Positions 9,449 through 18,665 of a DNA stretch of 64,000 nt are shown piece after piece (within the stretch, counting starts at the first letter, position 1; every line of letters starts with the position of its first letter). Position numbers and translations under genes: made by a program. The notes below the pieces were generated by a model. It had not been told where the DNA came from. It ran no database searches and saw only the letters and a list, made by a program, of their open reading frames with translations. The stretch lies in contig NZ_CP048209.1 of NCBI RefSeq assembly GCF_010119935.1, positions 327,001-391,000 on the forward strand, written 5' to 3'. The DNA comes from Paenibacillus lycopersici. Lineage in GTDB: Bacteria; Bacillota; Bacilli; Paenibacillales; Paenibacillaceae.

Positions 9449-11020
9449 ATGAGCGTCATCCGATTGGAGAACGTAACGAAGAAATACGAGGACGCGCTTG
9501 TATTCCGCGAGGTGTATTTCCGCCTGAGCGGGGGCGAGCGGGTCGGACTGGTTGGCCGCAACGGCGCCGGCAAATCGACGGTGTTCAAGCTGATCCTGGG
9601 CAAGGAGGAGCCGACGTCGGGGAAGGTCGAGGTCGATCCGCAGGTGAAGATCGGCTACTTCTCGCAGTTCTCGGAGCTGAGCGGAAGGCTGTCTGTTCAA
9701 CAGGAGCTGGAGGCATGCTTCGAGCAGGTGGCGCTGATCGAGCGGGAGCTGCAGGAGGTTGGCGAGCGGCTCGGCTCGGTTCAGGACGACGGCGAGATGG
9801 AGTCGCTGCTCGCCCGGCAGGCGGAGCTGTTCGAGCAGATGGATCATCTGGACGGGTGGAACGTCTCCGTGGAGATCAACACGGTGCTGACGAAGCTCGG
9901 ATTTAACGACCGTTCGCGTCATCAGCCGGTCGACGAGCTGTCGGGCGGCTGGCGCAACCGCGCCGCGCTTGCGAAGATGCTGATCGAGCTGCCCGACGTC
10001 GTCCTGCTCGACGAGCCGACGAACTACTTGGATATCGAGGGCATCGCGTGGCTGGAGCAATGGCTGTACCGGTTCAAGGGCGCCATGATTCTGGTGTCGC
10101 ACGACCGGCAGTTCATCGACAAGGTGATAACGCGTACGATCGAGATCGAGAATTATCATTTTCAGGAGTACGAAGGGAATTACACCGACTACATCCGCAA
10201 GAAGAAAATGCGCCGGAAGGAGCTGGAACGCCAGTTCGAGTGGGAAGAAGAGCTGCTGCTCATGGAGGCGGATGCCATCGACGGCCGCGCGAGCCGGAAG
10301 TCGTCCCAGGACCGGTTGTCCCGCAAGCTGGCGGACAGCAAGAAGCGGATCGAGCCTTACCCCGTCAACGTCCTCATTACGGATATTTACGAGCAGCTGC
10401 GCTTCCCGGACAAGCTGTGCGACGTGATCGGCATCGGGCAGACCTACGAAGGACGGCAGATCTTTCGGGGCGTCAGCTTCGACATTCAGAAGGAGGACCG
10501 CCTGGTCATTACGGGACCGAACGGAAGCGGGAAATCGACGCTCATCAAGGCGCTCACGGGCCAGGAGAAGCCGGAGTCCGGCGAGGTGGTCTGGGAACGG
10601 GGCGTCGACTACGCGTACTTCAACCGGATGTGGGAGGAGCTCGATCCGGAAGATACCGTCAGCCATGCGGTGAATACGTTCGGACTCGGGCTGAAAGCGC
10701 CGCGCAAGAAGGTTCATAAGTTCCTGTCCATGCTTCAATTCTCGGAGGCGGACCTGAGCAAGCTCATCGGCAGCCTGTCCGGGGGGCAGAAGGCGCGGGT
10801 CGCGCTGGCCAAATGCTTGCTGTCGGGCGCGGCCGTTATTATTCTGGACGAGCCGACGAACCATCTGGATTTGACGAGCATCCAGGTGATGGAGCAGGCG
10901 CTCATCCACTTTCCCGGGGCGGTCGTGACCGTCAGCCATGACCGCTTCTTCATCGACAAGGTCGGTACGAAGATGCTGATCTTCGACCCGGAGAAGGGCG
11001 TAATCGAGCAGGCCATATAA
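9449..11020 (+). CDS. ABC-F family ATPase (ribosome-associated type)
   Basis: 523 aa, two ABC domains and no membrane segment, so it is an ABC-F protein rather than a transporter. First domain: VGRNGAGKST Walker A, LSGGWRNR signature, VVLLDEPTNYLDIEG Walker B. Linker with the charged coiled segment IRKKKMRRKELERQ. Second domain: GPNGSGKST, LSGGQKARVALAK, IILDEPTNHLD. The family acts on the ribosomal E site in translation or antibiotic protection; subgroup cannot be fixed here. Preceded by AGAAAGGGGATCC and followed by a hairpin terminator at 11090. Confidence 0.92.
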   Translation: MSVIRLENVTKKYEDALVFREVYFRLSGGERVGLVGRNGAGKSTVFKLILGKEEPTSGKVEVDPQVKIGYFSQFSELSGRLSVQQELEACFEQVALIERELQEVGERLGSVQDDGEMESLLARQAELFEQMDHLDGWNVSVEINTVLTKLGFNDRSRHQPVDELSGGWRNRAALAKMLIELPDVVLLDEPTNYLDIEGIAWLEQWLYRFKGAMILVSHDRQFIDKVITRTIEIENYHFQEYEGNYTDYIRKKKMRRKELERQFEWEEELLLMEADAIDGRASRKSSQDRLSRKLADSKKRIEPYPVNVLITDIYEQLRFPDKLCDVIGIGQTYEGRQIFRGVSFDIQKEDRLVITGPNGSGKSTLIKALTGQEKPESGEVVWERGVDYAYFNRMWEELDPEDTVSHAVNTFGLGLKAPRKKVHKFLSMLQFSEADLSKLIGSLSGGQKARVALAKCLLSGAAVIILDEPTNHLDLTSIQVMEQALIHFPGAVVTVSHDRFFIDKVGTKMLIFDPEKGVIEQAI

Positions 11021-11089
11021 CGCGGGCATAAGTCGGCGTCAGCCGGGTTCAGAGCGAAGCTCGCCCGATTGACCAGACGCGATCGACAA

Positions 11090-11143
11090 AGCGGCAGCCA
11101 TGGAGCAAAGGGGAAAGTCCCTTCGTCCCGGCTGCCGCTTATT
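11090..11143 (+). terminator. Terminator of the ABC-F gene
   Basis: AGCGGCAGCC and GGCTGCCGCT pair across a 30-base loop that itself contains GGGGAAAGTCCC, followed by TATTT. It may also serve mqo from the other side. Confidence 0.75.
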
Positions 11144-11215
11144 TAATCATTGCTATTAGCCAATTAACGTTATGCAATCGCCGATTCGTGCAATCGCCGT
11201 TTCGCGCAAGCGAAC

Positions 11216-12766
11216 CTAAGATACCGTTCTGCGGACTTTCTTCTCCGATCCGCCGCCGTTGTTCTGGCCGGCTTCGCCAGCCTCGGCGCCGTTCAAGCCG
11301 AGCGCCCTTGCAGTTGCGATATGGCTCTCGCGAATGAGCTCCGGATTCTTCAGCAGCGACATGCCGTAAGAAGGAATCATGTCGATCAGCTTCGGTTCCC
11401 ATCCCTTAATATGCTGCGGGAAGCATTTTCTTATGACTTCCAACATAACGGAAACGGCAGTGGATGCGCCCGGAGAAGCCCCGAGCAGCGCCGCGACCGA
11501 GCCGTCGGCCGCGCTGATGACTTCCGTGCCGAATTGCAGGGTTCCTTTGCCCGCGGCGGTGTCTTTGATGATCTGCACCCGCTGGCCGGCGACGAGCAGG
11601 CTCCAGTCCTCGCCCTTGGCATTCGGAACGAATTCGCGGAGCGCTTCCATGCGCTTCTCCTTGGACAGCATGACCTGCTTGATCAGGTAGGTCGTAAGCG
11701 GCATGTTCTTCACGCCGGCCGCCATCATCGTAACGAGGTTATGCGGCTTGACGGACTTGATCAGATCGAGCATGGAGCCGTTCTTCAAGAACTTCGGCGA
11801 GAAGCCGGCGAACGGTCCGAACAGCAGCGATTCCTTGTTGTCGATAACCCGCGTATCCAGATGCGGCACGGACATCGGCGGTGCGCCGACCGGCGCCTGG
11901 CCGTATACTTTCGCGCGATGCTGCGCAACGATGGCCGGATCCTGGCAGACCATGAACAGGCCGCTGACCGGGAAGCCGCCGACGCCTTTGCCCTCGGCGA
12001 TGCCGGATTTCTGCAGCAGGTGCAGGCTTCCGCCCCCGCCGCCGATGAAGACGAATTTCGCCGTGCGGCGTTCGATGCCGCCGGACTCGACGTTGCGTAC
12101 CTTCAATGTCCAGCCGCCGTCGCCGTCGCGCTTGATGTCGTCGACGTTCTGGTTATATTTGATCTCGACGTTCTGCTTCTTCAAGTGGTCGAACAGCATG
12201 CGCGTCAGCGCGCCGAAGTTGACGTCCGTTCCGGATTCGCTTCGCGTTGCCGCCACCGGTCCGTTCACCGCGCGGTCCTTCATCATGAGCGGCACCCATT
12301 CTTTCAGCTTCTCCGGATCTTCCGTGAACTCCATGCCGTTGAACAGCGGGTTGGCGGACAAGGCCGCGAACCGTTTGCGCAGGAAGGCCACGTCCTTCTC
12401 TCCTTGCACGAAGCTCATATGCGGCACGGGCACGATGAAATCCCGCGGGTTGCTGATCAGATTGCTGTTCACCAGGTAAGACCAGAACTGTCGCGATACC
12501 TGGAACTCTTCGTTGACTTTGATCGCTTTGCTAATATCTATGGAACCGTCCGGTTTCTCGACGGTGTAGTTCAGCTCGCATAGTGCAGAGTGTCCCGTTC
12601 CGGCATTGTTCCATTCGTTCGAGCTTTCTTCTCCCGCGGCTGCGCGCCGCTCCAGCACGGTGATTTCCCAGTGGGGCGCCAATTCCTTCAGCAGCGCGCC
12701 AAGCGTCGCGCTCATGATGCCCGCGCCAATTAAGATAACGTCAGTTTTCTTTTGTGAGTTGCTCAT
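11216..12766 (-). CDS. mqo: Malate:quinone oxidoreductase
   Basis: 516 aa FAD enzyme oxidising malate to oxaloacetate and passing electrons to menaquinone at the membrane. Start [23 protein letters not shown] is the family N-terminus with its GxGxxS FAD loop. Other family blocks are [92 protein letters not shown] and the C-terminal [16 protein letters not shown]. The last 25 residues are a polar extension. ATG at 12766 is preferred over the upstream in-frame start because it matches the family; its ribosome site (AAGGACGG) is 11-13 bases away. No neighbours in operon. Confidence 0.95.
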   Translation of the reverse strand: MSNSQKKTDVILIGAGIMSATLGALLKELAPHWEITVLERRAAAGEESSNEWNNAGTGHSALCELNYTVEKPDGSIDISKAIKVNEEFQVSRQFWSYLVNSNLISNPRDFIVPVPHMSFVQGEKDVAFLRKRFAALSANPLFNGMEFTEDPEKLKEWVPLMMKDRAVNGPVAATRSESGTDVNFGALTRMLFDHLKKQNVEIKYNQNVDDIKRDGDGGWTLKVRNVESGGIERRTAKFVFIGGGGGSLHLLQKSGIAEGKGVGGFPVSGLFMVCQDPAIVAQHRAKVYGQAPVGAPPMSVPHLDTRVIDNKESLLFGPFAGFSPKFLKNGSMLDLIKSVKPHNLVTMMAAGVKNMPLTTYLIKQVMLSKEKRMEALREFVPNAKGEDWSLLVAGQRVQIIKDTAAGKGTLQFGTEVISAADGSVAALLGASPGASTAVSVMLEVIRKCFPQHIKGWEPKLIDMIPSYGMSLLKNPELIRESHIATARALGLNGAEAGEAGQNNGGGSEKKVRRTVS

Positions 12767-13171
12767 TTCATGTTTACCGTCCTTATATCCTATGATTTGC
12801 AGAAAGGATGTTAGGCGTAATCGTGCTTCAAGCGCCGCAGCAAGCCGGGGCGCGATCAGGTCAAACATCTTTTCTGGATCAATGCTCCTTCCTAGTGTAT
12901 CACTATTAGATATAGATTAAAATCATTCTATGTTTCCTCCGCCTGTTTTTGTTACCGGCGTTTCCACATCCTAGACATACTTAGCGCGCATTAGCGCGGA
13001 CGCTTCGATGCGCGCCGCCGCCGAATGAGGCATTGAACAATTCCGGCCGGCAACGTATACTGCGAACAGAATGGCATTATGAACCAGCGGCGGAACCGGC
13101 GCTTCTAATAGAGGTAGAGGGCAGCCAGAGCATCCGGCGTTCCGACCGCATAAGAGGAGGTCTACCAACCG

Positions 13172-14134
13172 ATGAGAGTGATGCTTTGTTTAGACGTATT
13201 CACCGCGCAGCAACAAGAGACGATCCGCCAGGCCGCGCCCGAGGGCGTTTCGGTCGTGTTCGGCCGGGCGTCCGAGCTGGAGGACCGCTTGTTCCGGGAA
13301 GCGGAAGTGATTTTCGGCTGGCATGCGAAGGTGCTGGAGGCGGCCAAGGCGGAGGACGGCAAGCTGCGCTGGGTGCAAAGCATGTCTTCGGGCATCGACA
13401 ACCTGCCGCTGGACGCGCTGGAATCGCACGGTATCCTGCTGACGGACGCGAGCGGCGTTCATGCCCGTTCGGTCTCCGAGACGGCCGTCGCCATGATGCT
13501 GGGGCTGTCGCGCGGCATCGCCGCCGCCGTGAACAATCAGCGGACAGGCCTGTGGGAAAGCCCGAAGACGCTTGCCGAGATGAACGGCGGCACGGTCGCC
13601 ATCGTCGGCGCGGGCGAGATCGGCCGCGAGGTGGCCCGGCTGTCGCGCGCGTTCGACATGCGCGTCGTCGCCGTCCGCCGTTCGGGCGGCGGCATGCCGG
13701 AAGCGGATGTCGTCTATGATACGTCGCGTCTTGACGATGCGTTACGGGAGGCGGACTACGTCGTCAACATCCTGCCGCTCACGAACGAGACGCGCCACCT
13801 GTTCCATGCGGAGCGATTCGCCGCGATGAAGCGCAGCGCGTACTTCATCAACGTCGGCCGCGGCGCCACGGTGCGCACGGAAGATCTGGTCGAGGCGCTG
13901 AAGCGCGGCGTTATCGCCGGCGCCGGGCTCGACGTGTTCGAGCAGGAGCCGCTGCCGGCCGATCATCCGCTCTGGGCGCTGCCGAACGTCATTCTGACGC
14001 CGCATAATTCGGGCGGATTGACCGTTCGCAACACGGAGCGGCTCGTCAACCTCTTCGCCTCCAACCTGCGGATTTATTACTCGGGCGCTGCCGGCGAATT
14101 GCGGAATCTGGTGGATTACCGGAAGAGCTATTGA
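13172..14134 (+). CDS. D-isomer-specific 2-hydroxyacid dehydrogenase
   Basis: 320 aa NAD-dependent dehydrogenase. The catalytic domain is split around a Rossmann fold (VAIVGAGEIGREVARLS, residues about 140-156). Catalytic residues are in place: Arg in INVGRGATV, Glu in DVFEQEPLPADHPLW and His in LTPHNSGG. The NAD specificity segment shows VVAVRRSGG, where Arg replaces the usual Asp and suggests NADP use (inference). Closest to the phosphoglycerate dehydrogenase/glyoxylate reductase group. AGAGGAGG precedes ATG by 10 bases. The substrate is unknown. Stands alone; a repeat tract follows. Confidence 0.88.
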   Translation: MRVMLCLDVFTAQQQETIRQAAPEGVSVVFGRASELEDRLFREAEVIFGWHAKVLEAAKAEDGKLRWVQSMSSGIDNLPLDALESHGILLTDASGVHARSVSETAVAMMLGLSRGIAAAVNNQRTGLWESPKTLAEMNGGTVAIVGAGEIGREVARLSRAFDMRVVAVRRSGGGMPEADVVYDTSRLDDALREADYVVNILPLTNETRHLFHAERFAAMKRSAYFINVGRGATVRTEDLVEALKRGVIAGAGLDVFEQEPLPADHPLWALPNVILTPHNSGGLTVRNTERLVNLFASNLRIYYSGAAGELRNLVDYRKSY

Positions 14135-14245
14135 TTAGCGAATGGAGAGCGTGCCGATCAGGCGGCGCTTGAATCGCGAACCCGTATGGCAGGGCCGGCC
14201 GTTCTGCCGGCGTTTCCGACGCAGAAACCGAAGGCATGGCGCGAC

Positions 14246-14480
14246 CACCGCGCCTGCCGCTTCTGCGGGGCGTGATAGCCGCGCGCCTGCCCAGTCTGCG
14301 GGGTGCGAAAGCCCCGCGCCTGCCCGCTCTGCGGGGCGTGATAGCCCCGCGCCTGCCGTTTTGCGAGGCGCGAAAGCCGCGTCCGCCCAGTCTGCGGGGG
14401 GCGTGATAGCCCCGCGCCGGCTGTTCTGCGGGGCGCGAAAACCACCGCGTCACCACTGCGTCTGCCAGTCTGCCGGGCGC
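14246..14480 (+). repeat. 33-bp minisatellite, about seven degenerate copies
   Basis: The unit is close to GCGCCTGCCCGCTCTGCG + GGGCGTGATAGCCCC. Alternate copies carry GGGCGTGATAGCC and GGTGCGAAAGCC variants. As 33 is a multiple of 3 the tract is open in several frames, which explains the spurious ORFs here. Confidence 0.8.
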
Positions 14481-14529
14481 GAGTTCGCCTGCGATGCCGC
14501 TTAGGCTGCTTGAGCAAGCTCGTCTCTAT

Positions 14530-14720
14530 GGGAAGCGGCAGACGATCCGTTATTTTGTCGAAAACGGTGTTTTGGGGCTGGCGACCGGACAGAGGATCCG
14601 TTATTGTCGCTGGAATGCGCTATAACGCGGCCATTCAGGCGAAATAGCGAATCTCCTGTCCGCAAGTCGCACGAAAATCAATGCAATCCGGCTAATAACG
14701 AATCCCTTGTCCGTTTGCTT
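14530..14720. repeat. Second cluster of GGACAGGA/TAACGGA-type repeats
   Basis: Four copies: ACGATCCGTTATTTTGTCG (14545), GGACAGAGGATCCGTTATTG (14588), GCGAATCTCCTGTCCGC (14647) and AACGAATCCCTTGTCCG (14697). Same family as 3380-3710. No gene is visible in 14135-14804. Confidence 0.6.
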
Positions 14721-14764
14721 GCTTCTTGACGCCTGTTCCGCTGACGCACGGGTTCCTCTATCTT

Positions 14765-14803
14765 TAACGAAGAAGGCACGACGGGATACCGCCGTGCCTT
14801 CTG
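14765..14803 (-). terminator. Terminator of the PhyH-type dioxygenase gene
   Basis: AGAAGGCACG and CGTGCCTTCT pair around 12 bases just beyond the stop at 14805; on the minus strand the stem is followed by TCGTTAAAG. Confidence 0.75.
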
Positions 14804-14804
14804 T

Positions 14805-15470
14805 CTATTCTAATACGAAAGCGGCCTTGGCCCATCCGTATTCGGGATCGGGCTGGGTGCCGTCCTTGTACGTGGATATAAGCGCCCAACGGTCGGCTCC
14901 GGAGCGGTTCGGATAGGAAGCGTGCAGCAGCAAGTCGTGGAACACGATGGCGTCTCCTTTGGCAGCCGGACAATCGACGATGCGCTCCGCATCGATATCT
15001 GCTTCGTTCAGGCGATAGATGAATCCGTTATCGTCCGCGACTTCGCCGTTGTGGCTTGCGGTCTCCGCATGCGAGCCGGGCAGAATGCGCAGGCAGCCGT
15101 TCGACTCATCGGCGTCGTCCAGCGCGATCCAGACCGAGAGCTTGTGACTGCCGTGCCAGTACGAATAGTCCTGATGCCACGGCGAACCGAAATCGGTGCT
15201 CGCGTTCTTGAAGACGAGCTTGTCGTTCATGAACACGACGGACGATCCGATAATCTCCTTCAACGCCTTGGCGAGCTCCGGCGTCTGCGCGGCTTCCTTG
15301 AACAGGGGGCTCTCCGCGGTCAAGCCGAGGAACACGCCGCTCTTGTCGACGCCGTGCCGCGCCATGATGGCCGCCGCTTCCGCTTTGAGCGCATCGGCCT
15401 CTTCCGGACTGTAGAGCCCTCTCAGGATCACATACCCTTGCTCTTCGAACATTTCTTTGGCCGTGGCCAT
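14805..15470 (-). CDS. Phytanoyl-CoA dioxygenase (PhyH) family protein
   Basis: 221 aa Fe(II)/2-oxoglutarate oxygenase of the PhyH family. Iron ligands are visible as HQD in SPWHQDYSYW (about residue 103) and the distal His in VFHDLLLHASYPNRSG (about 191), with the 2-oxoglutarate-binding Arg in RWALISTY. GCLRILPGSH is the family's central strand. Start ATG 15470 follows AAGGAGGAGACGGAC; the longer frame up to 15497 lacks a ribosome site. No operon partner. Substrate unknown: the family hydroxylates small molecules and secondary metabolites. Two direct repeats at 15542-15574 lie upstream and may control it. Confidence 0.9.
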   Translation of the reverse strand: MATAKEMFEEQGYVILRGLYSPEEADALKAEAAAIMARHGVDKSGVFLGLTAESPLFKEAAQTPELAKALKEIIGSSVVFMNDKLVFKNASTDFGSPWHQDYSYWHGSHKLSVWIALDDADESNGCLRILPGSHAETASHNGEVADDNGFIYRLNEADIDAERIVDCPAAKGDAIVFHDLLLHASYPNRSGADRWALISTYKDGTQPDPEYGWAKAAFVLE

Positions 15471-15541
15471 GTCCGTCTCCTCCTTCTCGATTATCAAGTT
15501 ATCAAGCTTGCATTCAGTCCGGTTAGCCTACTGCTCCCGTG

Positions 15542-15574
15542 AATGCGTTTCCAATCTATTGTAATGCGTTTCCA
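15542..15574 (-). promoter_or_regulatory. Pair of direct repeats upstream of the PhyH gene
   Basis: AATGCGTTTCCA occurs at 15542-15553 and 15563-15574, 21 bp apart (two helical turns), 72-104 bp before the PhyH start. This is the geometry of an AraC-type activator site; the regulator is unknown. Confidence 0.45.
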
Positions 15575-15730
15575 TCCGTTAGAAAATGGTCAAATCGGCC
15601 AATGCGGTCATGACGGCTTTCATTCATGGGGAGGTTCTAAGAAGGCGGAAGGAGGAACGGCTGACCGCGCGCCTCGCAATCGGCTACAATATAGCTATGA
15701 ATCATCCATTGATAGAGGGAGGAACCCTGC

Positions 15731-16636
15731 ATGAAAATGAACCAACTCGGCCGGTCCGGCCTGCTCGTCGGCGAGATCGGGCTAGGCTGCATGTCGCTGG
15801 GGACGGAGGAACAGAAGGCCGTCGCGATCATTCACGAGGCGCTGGAACGGGGCGTCAATCTGCTCGACACGGCCGATCTCTATGACGGCGGGCGCAACGA
15901 GGAGCTTGTCGGCAGCGCCATCCGGGGACGGCGCGAGCAGGTCGTGCTCGCTACCAAAGTCGGCAACCGGCGGATACCCGGGCAATCGGGCTGGAGCTGG
16001 GATCCGTCGAAGGCGTACATATTGTCGGCGGTGAAGGACAGCCTGCGCAGGCTCGGCACGGATTACATCGATCTGTACCAGCTGCATGGCGGCACGCTGG
16101 ACGATTCCGTCGACGAGACGATCGAGGCATTCGAGCAGCTGAAACGAGAGGGCGTCATCCGTGCCTACGGCATTTCGTCGATCCGCCCGAACGTGATCCG
16201 TGAATACGCCGCGCGTTCCGGCATCGCCAGCGTCATGAGCCCGTACAGCGTCGTGGATCGGCGCGGCGAGGAGACGGTGTATCCGCTGCTGCAGGAGAAG
16301 GGCATCGGCGTCATCGCCCGAGGGCCGCTCGCGAGCGGCGCATTGGCGGCCGGCCGCGAGCCGTCGAAGCCCGTTACGGATTACGAGCCGGGGGAGCTCG
16401 CGGCGCTTCGCGAGCAGCTGGGGCGGTTGACCGGCCCAGATCGGAGCTTGACTCAGCTGGCGATCCGCTATTCGCTCAGCCATCCGGCTGTCGCCACCGT
16501 CATTCCGGGCGCCAGCTCGCGCGAGCAGCTGCTGCAAAATATTTCCGCTGCCGGCGCGCCGCCGCTGTCCGAGGAAGAAATCGCGCTCGTGCGGCGCTTG
16601 AGCAAAGCGAACAAGTATACGCTGCACCGCGAGTAG
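15731..16636 (+). CDS. Aldo/keto reductase
   Basis: 301 aa NADPH-dependent carbonyl reductase, TIM barrel. The catalytic tetrad is visible: Asp and Tyr in LLDTADLYDGGRNEELVG (residues about 43-60), Lys in VVLATKVGNR and His in YQLHGG. The C-terminal half has VIPGASSREQLLQNI, the nucleotide-binding loop. Start ATG at 15731 follows GGGAGG by 8 bases. A strong terminator closes the gene. Physiological substrate unknown. Confidence 0.9.
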   Translation: MKMNQLGRSGLLVGEIGLGCMSLGTEEQKAVAIIHEALERGVNLLDTADLYDGGRNEELVGSAIRGRREQVVLATKVGNRRIPGQSGWSWDPSKAYILSAVKDSLRRLGTDYIDLYQLHGGTLDDSVDETIEAFEQLKREGVIRAYGISSIRPNVIREYAARSGIASVMSPYSVVDRRGEETVYPLLQEKGIGVIARGPLASGALAAGREPSKPVTDYEPGELAALREQLGRLTGPDRSLTQLAIRYSLSHPAVATVIPGASSREQLLQNISAAGAPPLSEEEIALVRRLSKANKYTLHRE

Positions 16637-16665
16637 GGTAAGAACATGAAGAAGAGCTGAAGGAT

Positions 16666-16700
16666 GAAGGGCTGCTCGCGGCAGCCCTTCTTTCTTTTGT
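16666..16700 (+). terminator. Terminator of the aldo/keto reductase gene
   Basis: Perfect arms GAAGGGCTGC / GCAGCCCTTC around TCGCG, followed by TTTCTTTTG. Confidence 0.9.
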
Positions 16701-16845
16701 TCGGCGTGATATCCGGATCGATAGGGTCCGAAGCGGGCTGGCGTTCAAGTTGAAGATCGACAAAACAGGCAGTCGGTTCAACAAAATTCGCCATATCCCG
16801 ATATAATAGAGACAATGTGAAGTTCAAGAGATGGGGGGCTGCGCC

Positions 16846-17652
16846 ATGACGCATAATGTCTTGGAACGCAACAATGTCAACATCTTCGGCCACGGCAGCC
16901 AAACGATCGTCTTCGCCCACGGCTTCGGCTGCGATCAAGCCATGTGGCGCCTGGTCGTCCCGCGGTTCGAAGAACGGTACCGGATCGTGCTGTTCGATTA
17001 CGTGGGCTCGGGCAAATCCCGGCTCGATGCGTATGATCTCGCAAAATACGGCGACCTGAACGGTTACGCGCAGGACGTGCTGGATGTTATGGAAGCGCTC
17101 GAGCTGCGCGACGTTATCTTCGTCGGGCACTCGGTCAGCGGCATGATCGGCATGCTCGCATCGATCCGCGAGCCGCGCTACTTCGAGCGCATCGTCATGC
17201 TTGGGCCATCTCCGCGGTACATGAACGACCTGCCGGACTATTACGGCGGCTTCGACAAGCGCGATATCGATGAATTGCTCGCGATGATGCAGATGAATTT
17301 CATCGGCTGGGCCAGTTATCTGGCGCCGATCGTCATGCAGAATGCGGAACGGACAGAGCTGGCGGCGGAACTGGAGGAAGCCTTCTGCTCCCGGGATCCG
17401 CAGATTGCCAGGCAGTTCGCGGAGGTGACGTTCATGTCGGATTGCCGCCTCAGCCTGCAGCAGTCCGAGGTGCCGACGCTCATCGTGCAATGCGCGGACG
17501 ACAGCATCTCGCCGGCGGAGGTCGGAGAGTACCTGCATGACCATTTGAAGAACAGCAAGCTTGAACGGATGTCGGCCAGAGGGCATTATCCGCATCTGAG
17601 CCATCCGGAAGAAACCGCCCGCGTCATCCATGCGTATTTGGCCGGCGCATAG
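16846..17652 (+). CDS. rsbQ: RsbQ-like alpha/beta hydrolase, energy-stress signalling
   Basis: 268 aa, the length of Bacillus subtilis RsbQ and similar to it throughout as I recall it: IVFAHGFGCDQAMWR, FDYVGSGKSRLDAYD, GYAQDVLDVMEAL, VGPSP-like LGPSPRYMND, YYGGF and FIGWASYLAPIV. The triad is Ser in GHSVSG (about residue 96), Asp in QCADDSISPAEVG and His in RGHYPHLSHPEET. RsbQ feeds a small hydrophobic signal to the PAS domain of the RsbP phosphatase. The ATG at 16846 is preferred to 16831 by alignment to the family start. A TATAAT box sits at 16802. The PAS-GGDEF gene follows 26 bp later, so the two form an operon. Confidence 0.92.
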   Translation: MTHNVLERNNVNIFGHGSQTIVFAHGFGCDQAMWRLVVPRFEERYRIVLFDYVGSGKSRLDAYDLAKYGDLNGYAQDVLDVMEALELRDVIFVGHSVSGMIGMLASIREPRYFERIVMLGPSPRYMNDLPDYYGGFDKRDIDELLAMMQMNFIGWASYLAPIVMQNAERTELAAELEEAFCSRDPQIARQFAEVTFMSDCRLSLQQSEVPTLIVQCADDSISPAEVGEYLHDHLKNSKLERMSARGHYPHLSHPEETARVIHAYLAGA

Positions 17653-17678
17653 GGCGGGATAGAAAGGCGGTCGCCAAC

Positions 17679-18665
17679 ATGGATATACAATTGGACACGG
17701 CGCCTTGCGGCTACGTCTCGCTCTCGGATGCGGGCATTATTCTGTCGGTGAACCAGACGTTCGCGCATATGCTCGCTTGCGAGCGGGACGAGCTGTTCGG
17801 CCGCCATATCGAATCCGCGATGTCCGTCACGAACAAGCTGTTCTTCCATACGTACTTCTACCCGTACATCCGGCTGTACGGGCATGTGAACGAAATGTGC
17901 TTCTCGCTGCGGACGGGCGGGGGCGAAGAGGTGCCCGTGCTGTTGAACGGCGTGCGGCAGGAACGCGGCGGCGTCGCGGTGATCGACTGCGTCGTGCTGC
18001 TGATGCGCAAGCGGATGGAATACGAGAAGGACATGCTCCTGACCAAGAGCCGGCTGGAAGAGCTGTATCGGGCGACGAACGAAGCGAACAAGCGGCTCGA
18101 GCAGCTGCATGCAGAGTATGAACGCAAGCAGCAAGAGCTGATGCTCGTCAATGAACGGCTGGAAGCGATGGCCTCGACAGATCCGCTGACGGGACTTCGC
18201 AACCGGCGGCATTTCCAGGAGAGCCTGCTTGCGAATCTCGCGTCCTTCCGGGCTTCGGGCGAGCCGTTCTCGCTGCTGATCTTCGATATCGATCATTTCA
18301 AGCACATCAACGATACGTACGGGCATCCCGCAGGCGATAGGATGCTTGTGAATCTGGCCGGGCTGCTGCAATCGCTGTCCCGGGCGGGCGATATCGTCGC
18401 GCGGTTCGGAGGCGAGGAGTTCGTGGCCATCCTTCCGGCAACCGGCCGCGAGGAGACGATGCTTCGGGCGGAGGCGTACCGTGCCGCAGCCGCCGACGCG
18501 GCATGGGAAGCGCAGCGGATCACGATCAGCATCGGCGCGGCGACCGCGTCGGCGGCGGATACGGAGGAGACGATCCTGCATCGCGCCGATCTGGCGCTCT
18601 ATGCTTCCAAGCATGGCGGGCGCAACCGGTCGACGCATGCCGACCACATGCCGGCGGGCGGGTAG
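17679..18665 (+). CDS. PAS-GGDEF diguanylate cyclase with RsbP-like sensor
   Basis: 328 aa. Residues 1-110 are a PAS domain resembling that of RsbP, including DTAPCGYVSLSDAGIILSVN, the EEVPVLLNG strand and the exit MRKRMEYEKDMLL. Residues 110-165 form a coiled coil (EELYRATNEANKRLEQL). Residues 166-325 are GGDEF: STDPLTGLRNRRHF, FDIDHFKHINDTYGHPAGD, RFGGEEF, with an intact RxxD (RAGD) product-inhibition site five residues before GGEEF. The PP2C phosphatase domain of RsbP is absent. Downstream of rsbQ by 26 bp. Expected to make c-di-GMP under control of the RsbQ product (inference). Its stop codon is the first triplet of a 32-bp repeat array. Confidence 0.92.
   Translation: MDIQLDTAPCGYVSLSDAGIILSVNQTFAHMLACERDELFGRHIESAMSVTNKLFFHTYFYPYIRLYGHVNEMCFSLRTGGGEEVPVLLNGVRQERGGVAVIDCVVLLMRKRMEYEKDMLLTKSRLEELYRATNEANKRLEQLHAEYERKQQELMLVNERLEAMASTDPLTGLRNRRHFQESLLANLASFRASGEPFSLLIFDIDHFKHINDTYGHPAGDRMLVNLAGLLQSLSRAGDIVARFGGEEFVAILPATGREETMLRAEAYRAAAADAAWEAQRITISIGAATASAADTEETILHRADLALYASKHGGRNRSTHADHMPAGG

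Noticed and set aside
8918..11029. 703-aa open frame on the minus strand
   Set aside because: Only the last 121 codons (from ATG 9283 with GGAGG) are a gene. The rest is antisense to the well-supported ABC-F gene and shows its shadow composition.
16831..16845. Upstream start for rsbQ
   Set aside because: The family start aligns with the ATG at 16846; the earlier ATG lies in the ribosome site.
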